DNA from: Nectonema munidae
Taxonomy: Eukaryota; Nematomorpha; Nectonematoida; Nectonematidae
DNA: 64,000 nt
Reading direction: 5' to 3'
NCBI GenBank assembly: GCA_030549495.1
Contig: JAUIRK010000875.1
Location: 461,501-525,500 of the forward strand
In this document: piece by piece, positions 54,170 through 64,000 of the stretch
Numbering within the stretch: the first letter of the stretch is position 1
Layout: each line of letters opens with the position of its first letter
The notes under the pieces: generated by a model
What the model was told of the DNA's origin: nothing
What the model saw: only the letters and a program-made list of their open reading frames with translations
The model's database searches: none
Made by a program: the position numbers and the translations under genes

Positions 54170-56190
54170 ATAGAATAATATATACAGATTAAAGATATTA
54201 ACATTTAAAAATATACATATATATATTTATAAATCAAGCATAATACTAAATATATAGCGAGTAGATCAAAATTTATTATTTTCTGCTTAAAATAAGGCTG
54301 TGCCTAAATTATGCCCAGCGTGCTCAGCTCGGGAATTTTACTTTATATATTATCATTTAAATGAATATATTAAGATTATTTTCCTTTAATTGTTAATTAA
54401 TAACTTTTTTCTCCTTTTTTTCAATATTTTTTTCATAAAATACATATAACTGTTTTTTTAATTATTATTTTTTTTTAAATTAAGAACAATCAATTCTAAA
54501 TATTTTTGAAAATATTTCGCTAAATTTCGTTAGTTTAAAATTTAAATCTGAACCCTTTAATCTTACAAAAGATTAAATTAATAAGGTAACATTATAAATT
54601 TCAATTTAAAGTATGAAGAAAATAATATATTATATTATTATAACTATAACATTTTGCTTATTATAACTCTTGGCTTTCTCCTAGATATTACCTAATTTAA
54701 TTACCTACTGAGAAAAGCCCTTAACTTTTATTTTTCTCTTTTATTTCTAATAAATAATAATAATAATAATGATTTTTTTAATAGATCTCTGATTTTCTAT
54801 ATTTTCATTACATTGTATAAAAATTTGGCACCTACAAATTTTTTTGTTTATAAAAATATAAATATTCATAATTGAGTAATAATTGTTTTAAAAATAATGC
54901 TTTTCAAAATATTGTTTATGTAGCCGTTGCTATTTTAGAAATTAGTATGCCGAAACTATCCATAAAATAAACTTTAAATATGATTAGGATTTTGTCACTA
55001 TTCTTTTTCAAGTTTCTCATCTTATAGATTTTTTTTCAGAAAATCGTCGTCTTTTTATTTTATATTTTTTTCATATTTCTTTCAGATATTGGTTTTCTAT
55101 CTTCTGATTTCTTTCTCAATGTGTTTTTATATAAATTAAGCAGCCGATTTTTAGACACTGGTGTCCCATTTTGCCTGAAATGTTAAAACATGTTTTTCAG
55201 GTATTTGTTTTCATTAAATCTAGCACGACTGTTCCCAGATGAGTTTATTTTAAAACATCAATCTTATGAGTAAAAGTTTCATAATTCTGGTCCTTAAGAT
55301 TTTAAAATATAAATAAACGATTCGTTTTTTAAAAAACTTTAGCTTTAAAAAGTCTTACTGAAAACAAAAAATGTTTTTTCCAATTTTTTTGTGGTTTTTC
55401 ATTACAATGAATTTTATGTTTATAAATTTTTTTGTAGTATTCATTAAAATATTCCTACTTTTCATTTAAACCTCTTTGCTTTGATTTTGTATTTTTAGAA
55501 ATGGAATTCTCCGCTATGAAAAAGTGAATACAGCTCTTAGCCCTTCAGTTACCTGCTATGATTTTTAATGATTATTATTTTGAAATTATTTTTGTTCGTT
55601 TAATAAATATATTCCTACTTCATTAAGATTTATACTAAATAATTGGGAGGCTTAAGTAGCGTATTCTAGAAACTCCTTTTATTTTCCATTATTACTTTTG
55701 TTGTTAGTTATAAAAATCCAAATTTGCTACTTAAACCTTGGTATTGTCCCATCCAAATAGTGATGGGACGATACAAAAGTTTTATTTGATTTCGATTCCG
55801 ATATTAATAAAATATACGATTCCGGTTCTTAAATTGAAAGATCAAATATTAAAAAAATATTCTCATTTATGTTTAATAAGACCTAAGGTAGCATAATGAA
55901 CAAGATAAATTGAAAGAATGCGATTTTTAAAAAAACACAATTCAGCAGAACATGCATAAATTTTTAATTCTGTGGGTTTGTATCCAGAGCATTTTGTGCA
56001 GTGGTTAGATTTTCGCACTTTGTAACAAATATAAAAATACAATCGACATCATACAATGATCTTCCCTTCAATTTTCATTATCGAAAAAGTAAAGTTATTA
56101 AAAAATATCGTTAATAAAAGTTAAACAAGATAATAAAAATTTATTTAATAATTTTATGTTAACTTTACATTAATATTTTTTAAATTTTTT
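54170..56190. other. 2-kb AT-rich interval, nothing recognised
   Basis: No frame, array or paired ends could be supported. A lone AGTGATGGGACGATAC word at 55760 resembles the left end of hAT-type MITEs but no partner end was found. The stretch is among the most AT-rich in the window. Confidence 0.45.
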
Positions 56191-56547
56191 AGTAAATGTT
56201 TTTTTACCTGGATACAAAACAAAATCTTCGTGGTTTGCAAACCCTCAATTTCCTTTCTGCCCATAACTTCACTATAGCTGATTCTAACACATCACCAACT
56301 TTTCAACGAAAACACCTAGACAAAATATATCAATCCCACAATGATATTACCATTATCTCAAATGAAACCATTAAATCATAAAAAATTGGAAGATTTGTGA
56401 TACACCCTCAGCTTCAGACCACTCGTTTATATCTTTCCAAGCCAATCTTAATGTACACAAAAAGATCCAACACAACCACCCCATTGGCAAACACATTTTC
56501 GGACAGCTTTCCTAAAAACCCTGCAATCCAAACTATATAATACCGAA

Positions 56548-59529
56548 ATGAAAACCAATACAACATCAGAACTAGAGAAATCAGCTTTATTCCTTAACAA
56601 AACAATTTCAACTTCTATTCTCTCTTCCACTCCTAACAACCCATTTCCAAAACGCAAAAACGCCTATTTTTGGAACTCCTACTTGAACAATCTAAAACAC
56701 CAACTCAAACGTTCATCAAAACTTATAAGAAAAATAAACACCCATGATAACATTCAACATCACTTCCTACTAAAAAACTTATACAAAAAAGAAATCAATA
56801 AAGCTAAAAAACAAGCCTGGAAAAAATTCACCACTCAAACTCATTCCAACCCCTGGAGCACTATTCATAAAATCACCAATAAAAAATCCTCATCTCCCTT
56901 ACCTCCCCATATACTTCTAGCAAACAACACTGAAACATCACACTTGAACCCCTCCTTTCTAACTTCACTTTTTCCATCCGATTCACTAATAACCGACAAC
57001 ATTCACAATTCCATCATAAGACTTAAAACTCAATCATATTTACGTAACACCAACACCTTTGATTTTCCACGAATCACCATTACAGAACTCAGCAACGCTG
57101 TAAACTCCTTTAAACCCAAACTAGCATGCAGTTACGACCACATATCCATGAAACACGTTCGCAAAGCATACCATATTATCTATCCCCACATACTTCAATT
57201 ATTCAACAGTTGCTTAAGACAAGGCTACTTTCCCAATATCTGGAAAATTAGCAAATTAATCTTGATTCCTAAACCCAATCGAGATCTCAATAACATAAAA
57301 AATTGGCGCCCCATATCTCTTTTACCGACAATAGGCAAAATTTTAGAGAAAATTCTCAGGAAGAGACTGCTACATTATAGCTTAAAAAATCGACTCATTC
57401 ACGCTAACCAATTTGCCTATCTTCCCAACAAAAACTCAGAACTAGCACTTTCTCGCCTCACGCTTTACCTCGAATCTGCGCTAAAAAATCATAAAATAGC
57501 CTCAACTTTATTCCTAGATATCGAAAATGCTTTTAACACTGCCTGGAACCCAGCTATCATTAACAACCTCATAGATAACACCTACCCCACATACATGATA
57601 AAGTTCATACACAATTACCTCAACCATCGCATTCTAATTCTAACTGAAAACAACAACTCATATATTCGCGAGCTCTCTTTCTCTACTCCTCAAGGTGGCA
57701 GCTTATCTGACCTACTTTGGTTAATACTCATCAACCCCCTTCTTGCTTTTATCAACAACAACTCTGACTTTTCTCAGGGATATTCCGACGACCTTCTTTT
57801 CTCTTTTTCTAGTTCTGAGCAAAACGAAAATCTTAAACAATCTGCTTCCTTACTAAAACAAATTCAATTCAAAGCGCAACAATACAAAATTTCCTTTAAC
57901 CCTAATAAATCCTACTTAATTCATTTCACACGCAAAAGAATCAAACCTTTACCCTTACAACTTAACACAACAAACAAATTAGATCCACAGAACCAAGTAA
58001 AATATCTTGGGCTCACTTTCCAACCCAACTTAAAATTCTCTACTCATTTCAAAATTACCTCACAAAAATTGGTCAAAACCCTTTTCTCTCTTAAAAACGG
58101 AATTTCTTACAAATGGGGACTTTCCCCAAAAATCACAAAGTTCATTTATAAAAGTCTCATTTTCCCTGTCCTCAAATATGGAGTTCTTTCATGGGGCTCA
58201 GAGTTGAGACATCAGTCATCCCTTACTCATCTCAACAAAATTCATCGCCTGTGTCTCCTTTCTATCACCAATGCCTATCACACTACACCAACTACAAAAC
58301 TTGAATTATTCACTAACACGCTACCCCTCCATCTCAATCTAAAGAAAATGCTTCTTAAAAATTACCTAATAACTTTCTGCTCTACACCCTCACCACATCC
58401 CTTCACCAACCTATACACAACCCAAACATCCCAATCACTGCAGTACTACAATTCCTTATTAATTCAGTTTGCTCCTAACAAAACATCTTATCAAGTGCTA
58501 CCATAAAATCACCCAATCGAGCTCATCCACCCTTCTTCGTCTCCTCCTTACACCACTAACATCTGTCACCATAGATATCTTGCCCTAAACTCTATAGCTC
58601 ACCAACGTACAACAAATACTATCAGTTCGCTTTCAATTTTCACTGACGGTTCCAAATCACAACACCGCTCTTCAGCTGCATGCGCATTCTTCCTACAAAA
58701 CACAAAAAATCCATTCCTTATCCAACACACAAACCTAGATCCAGAAATCACTGCACACGAAACAGAAATTCACGCAGTATTACTATCCTGCAACATACTC
58801 CTTAATTATCTAACTTCCTTTTCTACCTCCTTCAAATATATCACTTTTTTCACAGACTCGCAAAATTTAATAAATGACCTAAAACTTGAAAACAAAATCT
58901 CACACTCAACTTATAGTTTAGCAAGCAAACTTATTCACCTATCTAATCACTTTGAATTAAAAATCGTCTGGTGCCCAGCTCATTCCAGCTGTTTCGAAAA
59001 TTACCTTGTCGATTACGTTGCAAAATCAAAAATCTCTGATTCATAGATCCTACCCCTATTTTCTCTACCCATTTCCACATTTACAAACACTATAACTAAC
59101 TCCACACTACTGCAGTGGCAACAATCTATTGACTCAACCATCACATCACTTCCGACATCTATGCCGTTATCACAACTCATTTTAAACAAACACTTTAACT
59201 CACTCCCTCGGAACATCATTCGCTGGCTCTCATCCCATTGCCCTTGTAATGCATACTTCTTCAAATTCAAACTTCACTCAAACCCTTTCTGTCGTTTCAG
59301 CTGTTCGTACATTGAAACACCTGTACATATTCTCCTTTATTGTCCAATTTTTCATTCTCACCGACACCAACTCCTTGAAAAAAGCCGCTACTTTTTTAAA
59401 GATATTCCATCCTCTTTACATGATCTTCTACAACATCCACTACTCATCAAACATCTCTCCCTTCTCATAACCACAATCGAACCTATACTCTCTGCAACCC
59501 AAACACTCATTCCTCCCTCAAATATCTAA
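56548..59529 (+). CDS. I/R1-like LINE ORF2: reverse transcriptase, RNase H, Cys/His tail
   Basis: A single frame runs 994 codons with only two interruptions, a TAA at 58504-58506 and a TAG at 59044-59046. Up to the first stop it is the reverse transcriptase: LILIPKPNRD and NWRPISLLPTIGKILEKILR, then motif A FLDIENAFNTAW, STPQGGSLSDLLWLILINPL, and motif C YSDD at residues 412-415 (family consensus YADD), then KYLGLTF. Between the stops lies an RNase H with its catalytic residues in IFTDGSK, HETEIHAVLLS and FFTDSQNLIND, and a VWCPAHSS...NYLVDYVAK end. After the second stop comes the C-terminal Cys/His knuckle (FCRFSCSYIETPVHILLYCP). RNase H and the knuckle put it in the I/R1/LOA branch rather than CR1. 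The start given is the first ATG of the frame; the natural ORF2 also includes the endonuclease upstream, now in another frame. Confidence 0.9.
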
Positions 59530-59723
59530 TAACAATAAGCCACTATCACCACTAATCCATGCATTCCACAAAACAATCTAATGTCTACACCCATAAAAAT
59601 CTTCCAAATTTTCTTTTTCTATTTCAGAAAGACCCACAAAACTAAACTTACACTTTGAAGACCAAATTCCAGCAGACTTGCAAGCATATCAGCTCCAGCT
59701 GGAAAGTGCTTAGAAATCTCCAT

Positions 59724-59743
59724 ACCTACCTACCTACCTACTA
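59724..59743 (+). repeat. (CTAC)n tail of the I-like LINE
   Basis: About five CTAC units close the 3' end of the plus-strand LINE. Immediately after, sequence of the oppositely oriented CR1-like LINE begins, so the tail marks the junction of two elements lying tail to tail. Confidence 0.85.
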
Positions 59744-62380
59744 TTAATTACTTTATAAACAAAAATACCTAATTGAAACTTACTAATTTCTCCTAGAGTA
59801 AGTATGTTATGATTAAACACAACACTATTATGGTTTTTATAATCAATAAATTTAAAGGCACGTCTTTGTTTATTTTGTAAAATGTTAAATTTTGAAATAC
59901 TACATAAACACCAAATAAAGTTACAATATAAAATTTTAGAATGAAATAGAGAATAATACAAAATAATCCTAGTTTGAAGGTTCAAAAAATAACGAATTTT
60001 AAACATAAGACCTAAAGCGATAGATACATTCTTAATTACATTGTCATACTGTAAGTTGAAATTCAATTTGGAATCAAGAAATACACCTAAATATTTATAA
60101 CATGAAGATTGAGTTAATAAGTTACCACAGATCTGTAGTGGAAGAAACACTGATTTTTTTTTCCTCGTAAAAACTATATGTTCACTTTTATGAAAATTAA
60201 TGCGTAAACTATTATTATATGACCAATTAGCGAAAGAATTCAAAAATATATTTAAAATATCGATATCATTGAATAGATTTTTGCTTTTGTGTAGAATTAC
60301 ACAATCATCTGCATATAAACATAAGTTAAAATTATTATTTTGTAGTTTAAAAATGTCATTGATATATAAAATAAACAAAAGAGGACCCAAAATAGACCCT
60401 TGAGGAACCCCTATGAATGTATCTAAAATTCTAGAACTACTTCCATTAATTGTACAAAATTGCTTTCTATTAGACAAATAACTACTCAAGATATTTAAAA
60501 ACTTACCCCTGAATCCATAGCAGCTTAATTTATATAACAAAATTTTACGATCTATTCTATCGAAAGCTTTAGAAAAGTCAATGAAAATACCACAGACATC
60601 TAAATTACTATCAAAAGATTCCAAAATATAGTTTACTACAAAAGAGACTGCCATATCAGTTGAAACACCTGACCGAAACCCAAACTGACGTTCATTCAAA
60701 ATTTCATGTAAGTTAATAAAATTTATCATTCTATTAAACACAATTTTTTCGAAAATTTTACTAAAAAAAGGTAAAATGCTAATGGGCCTATAGTTTTCAA
60801 TACTTTCAGGGTTACCAGATTTAAATATAGGAATAACCTTAGAAATTTTAAAATAATCAGGGATATATTCATCCTTTATAATTTTGTTGAATAATTGGTA
60901 AAGGTTATTCAAAACAAATAATATAATATTTTTACCCAATTTGTTAGAAAGACCATCCCATCCTGATGAAGTAGATGCGTTAAATGTATTTGCAGTAATC
61001 AAAATATCATTAATGGAAATTTCATCAAAATAAAAAGTATTATCAAGTACTGGGATTAAGTCAAAGTAGGCTTCATTTGTGATTAATTGAGTATTTGTAA
61101 AATAGTCATTAATTTCATCCGAATCAAAATGACAGTGATTGATTGGTTTCTTATCTAAAACTTCATTAATAAGTTTCCAGGTAATCTTCATATCAAATTT
61201 TGAGCTAGTGAACTTATTATAGTAAAACTTTTCTCTACTTTCTTTTACTAGCTTATTATACCTATTTCGTATTTGTTTAAACTCATTCCATTTAGAAAGG
61301 TTTCGATATTTCAAGAAAGATTTATAAACTTTGTTTTTATACTTTCTAAGTAATCTTAATTCTGGTGTGAACCATTCATTTTTAACTTTGGGCTTCATTT
61401 TCATAAAAGGAAAACATTTTTTATAGATATAAGATATTTTATCAATCAATACTTTACAGTACTCATTAGCATTCAAATTAATATCTATATACCAATCTTC
61501 ATTCAACATACAATTATAAAACATAAAATATTTTTTTGAAGACATGTTTCTGCATATAATATCGCTATCAGACTTTAAATTGTCAGTCAAAAAAAAAATT
61601 TTTGTAGAAAATAAAGTTGGGTAAATGATCCGAAATATCAATTAAAATGTTGCCAGAAAATGAATCCACAAAACTGAAATTAGTAAAAATATTATCGATA
61701 AGTGTAGAACTTGTTTTTTGTATTCGAGTATGACCGGAAATATTTAGGTGGAAACCAAACTCATGCATAAGATTTAAGAAAATACTGGAATGATGATTAA
61801 TAATTTTAATATCCATATTTATATTGAAATCTCCAACAATAAAAACCTTTTTATTGAAAAAATTAGTTTGATTCATTAATAGAGTAAACTCATCTATAAA
61901 AAAATCTATGTTGAAACTTGGAGGTCTATATATTATCAAAATTGTAAATAAAATTGGTTCCTTAACATCAATTATTAGATATTCAAATGAGGTAAAAGGG
62001 CTCTCAATGTTATTTGTATTATACATTAAACCTTTATCAATATAAGCTCCAAGACCGCCACCTCTACCTTCTCTTTTTTTTGTGACAAAATTAAAACCAT
62101 CTATGGTCAGATTAGAATGACAGTCCCAAATTTCAGTAAGACAAAAGATACCAATTTTATCAATGCCTAGATCATCAAATAATAATTTAAACTCAAAAAA
62201 ATTCCTTGATAAACTTCTACAATTTAGATGAAGTAACATAAAATTGAGTAAATTAGAAGTTTCAGTGTAATTTTCAAGTTGATTTTTCAAACTTTCAACG
62301 GTGTAAAAATTAAAATTATGAACTTTAGGTAAAAAACTGTTAAATTTATCGTGACTGTTAATATCAAAATTGGAAAGCAT
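59734..62380 (-). CDS. CR1/Daphne-like LINE ORF2: endonuclease and reverse transcriptase, one frameshift
   Basis: From 62380 the frame encodes the APE endonuclease: LLHLNCRSLSRNFFEFK, FCLTEIWD, RGGGLGAYI, IIYRPPSFNIDFFI, FIVGDFNIN, TLIDNIFTN and ISDHLPNF. In a run of ten A (plus-strand 61589-61598) the frame shifts, and the reverse transcriptase continues in the frame open from 61641 to 59734. Its motifs are VIPIFKSGNPESIENYRPIS, FGFRSGVSTDMAV, IFIDFSKAFDRIDRKILLYK (motif A), GVPQGSILGPLLFILYINDI (B), CLYADDCVIL (C) and YKYLGVFLDSKLNF (D/E). About 880 residues are recognisable. The frame ends in KVINSR at the junction with the I-like LINE, so the last 40-60 residues and the 3' UTR of this element are missing. 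Apart from the homopolymer shift and the lost tail, the ORF looks intact. Confidence 0.92.
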
Positions 62381-62434
62381 TTTATAGATTTATAGTATTT
62401 ATGATAAAAAAAATATATATATGATTCAATATAT

Positions 62435-63423
62435 TCAGAAATCACAAGTATTTACTTTAATAAAATTTAAATTAAGTTTTCTACACTCACAAGATTTAGA
62501 GAAAGCATCATGATGAAAATCCTTATATTTTTTACGTATACAATTTACACATTTATGTAATTCTACATTAGAAGAATTAGAACAAGTTTCCGACTTGTGA
62601 TTTTCAGAACAGTATTTGCAAACCGCTTTATCTTTAAATTTACAAACAGATGAGGTATGACCAAAGTTACAACAATTGGTACACTGTTTAGATAAGTAAA
62701 AATCATGAACTTGGTAACATCCATAATTAATGAAAAATTCATTATGATGCATTTTAATAGCATTTCTTATATGAGGATCGACTAAAAAACAATAAATTTT
62801 TTTCTTGTAGACTCATTAATTTTGGAAAATAGTAATTTAAATTTGTAATTTATGTCTATTAATGGCTTAATATAATTATTTTTACTCAAAATTGATTCAA
62901 AAATTAAATTATCATCCAAATTGGAATCAAGGTTATTAACCATTATTTTTATACCAAATTTAGGATTATCATGAAGTTTAATGGAAGAACTGTCCTTTAA
63001 TTTGTTTTTAAAAACCATCTTAGCATCTTCTAATGATTTAGAGTTTGGAAAAGTATACTTGATAGAATTTTTATTAATATAACGTTTATTAATCTTAATT
63101 TTAGAAAGTGCCTTATGTGAGAAAGAAGTGAAGTCAGAAACATCCTTATCATTATCAAATTTAACTTTAACAAAACAATTGTTACTCACTACATCTGCAT
63201 ATGTTTTGGCTGGCTTATCAATAGCTTTATCAAACTTTAAGTCAGATTTTAAAACAGAAGATTTCAGATCATTAAGGCTATCTTTGATTAAATTCAAATC
63301 ATCTATAATGATTGTTGTATCATTTGAAGCTTCTAAAAGATTTAAAGCTTGCATTAAACTAGTTTTAATTTCTTTTTTCGTGAGAGAATTAATTTTGAGA
63401 ATAATCCCACGGATCTTCTCCAT
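62435..63423 (-). CDS. CR1/Daphne-like LINE ORF1: gag-like RNA-binding protein, one frameshift
   Basis: The ATG at 63423 (MEKIRGIILKINSL) opens a frame with a predicted coiled region rich in Leu/Asp/Lys, then KTYADVVSNNCFVKV and an RRM-like segment. In a run of seven T (62797-62803, plus strand) the frame shifts. It continues through VDPHIRNAIKMHHNEFF to three Cys/His knuckles: CTNCCNFGHTSSVC, CKYCSENHKSETC and a longer CVNC...HHDAF...SCEC. Such ORF1 proteins bind LINE RNA in the ribonucleoprotein. It ends at 62435, 54 bp before the ORF2 start. An (AT)n run lies at 63438-63460, just upstream of the ATG. The LINE's 5' end should lie near 63.5 kb but cannot be placed exactly. Confidence 0.88.
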
Positions 63424-63650
63424 CAAGGATATGAAAAAAAAAATATATATATATATATAAATAACTTTCAGACGAAAAAAAGATAAAATGAAATAAATCA
63501 AAAAGAGATTCAACCGTAAAGGAAACGATATTTCAAGAGAAGTTTTGAAAACTAAGTGGTTTGAAGATTTTTTCGAGTAAAATGTTAGAAGAAGGTTCTA
63601 ATTTCAACCATTTTTGAAAGAGAGTTGTAGATAAATAGGATAATATATAG

Positions 63651-63766
63651 GTATTGTTGGGGGAAGTGGATCAGGTAAGTCTACAATTGTAAGACTCTTG
63701 TATAGATTTTTTGATCCTATTTCTGGAAACATTTTAGTAGGGAATCATGACATAAAAAATTTATAA
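63651..63766 (+). CDS. ABCB7-like ABC transporter fragment (Walker A exon)
   Basis: The frame reads [20 protein letters not shown] and then [17 protein letters not shown] before a TAA at 63764-63766. This is the Walker A region of the nucleotide-binding domain in the B-family half transporters. [16 protein letters not shown] best recalls the mitochondrial ABCB7/Atm1 group, which exports a sulfur-containing compound needed for cytosolic iron-sulfur proteins. An AG acceptor (TATATAG) directly precedes the conserved part. No GT donor is visible before the stop, so this is either an exon with an unusual or unseen boundary or a fragment. The rest of the domain (Q-loop, signature, Walker B) is not found by base 64000. 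Confidence 0.6.
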
Positions 63767-64000
63767 TTTTTTTTAAAAATTATTTTGTGATTTTTATATT
63801 ATATGTAACAAATACTAAAAACTTAAGGCTATGATAATTTTGAAATTTTTAATTAAAGATAATTTTTAAAAAAATTAGATTTAAATGAGCCCTAGGATCT
63901 TATAAGGGTTAACACAGCATATGTGGGGTGCCCAGTTTTTGTCTTGATCCCCAACTTTACATCCAAAGTATAGCTCATAAATTTTTTTGACATGTGGTGT

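Larger units (their letters stand above)
56196..59743 (+). mobile_element. I/R1-like LINE with RNase H, 5'-truncated
   Basis: The copy starts within the endonuclease: a 61-codon frame from 56196 (FNFTIADSNTSPTFQ-like text, read as NFTIADSNTSPTF), then ICDTPSASDHSFISFQ at about 56391-56440, the SDH motif of APE endonucleases. ORF2 with RT and RNase H follows. The 3' end is a (CTAC)n run at 59724-59743. The sense strand is rich in A and C and poor in G throughout, unlike the flanking DNA, which is a compositional signature of this LINE. Confidence 0.88.

Noticed and set aside
55755-55830. Left end of a hAT-type MITE (AGTGATGGGACGATAC)
   Set aside because: No matching inverted right end or duplicated flank was found.

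Overview
The window is AT-rich metazoan DNA with very few host genes in a dense, multi-layered bed of transposable elements. Spliced exons, a piRNA-type RNA helicase, CR1/Daphne-like, I-like and RTE-like LINEs, tRNA-derived SINEs, pogo/Tigger, hAT and Mutator-like DNA transposons and a Ty3/Gypsy element together suggest an invertebrate, most likely an arthropod (perhaps a crustacean). The species is inference only; nothing here fixes it. No rRNA, tRNA gene or CRISPR array was seen.

Host genes. Two 5' exons of a HAPSTR1 (C16orf72) homologue lie on the minus strand at 2766-3548, and the rest of that gene leaves the window to the left. A single uninterrupted 1059-codon reading frame at 27280-30459 (+) encodes a MOV10/Armitage (MOV10L1)-like SF1 RNA helicase with seven 15-residue repeats inserted before the helicase core. 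A short ABCB7-like ABC transporter exon or fragment lies at the right edge (63651-63766, +).

DNA transposons. A pogo/Tigger element (6571-9200) has a transposase open except for one stop codon. A second (11250-13610) has lost its catalytic middle, and a third is a remnant (19897-20640). hAT transposase relics lie at about 4.1, 17.6, 32.1-33.1, 46.6-48.4 and 49.4-51.7 kb. Many short non-autonomous elements still show terminal inverted repeats and exact target duplications: 8 bp for hAT-type, TTAA for a piggyBac-like family, and 9 bp for a Mutator-like element (33258-35924) that split a SINE in two. A 3.6-kb element (37560-41183) has short inverted ends and two internal arrays with a 150-bp period. 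The terminal part of a second copy lies at 13.85-15.53 kb.

Retroelements. RTE-like LINE tails lie at 1.8-2.2, 22.3-23.6 and 26.9 kb. A CR1-like LINE (59.7-63.5 kb, minus) is almost whole, a related relic lies at 51.9-54.2 kb, and an RNase H-bearing I/R1-like LINE lies at 56.2-59.74 kb. One fossil Ty3/Gypsy LTR element occupies 42.36-46.36 kb.

The window reads as a record of layered insertions: MITE into MITE, MULE into SINE, hAT into the end of the 150-bp-repeat element, and MITE into a hAT transposase. The one long intact host gene is, by family, a component of the pathway that silences such elements.
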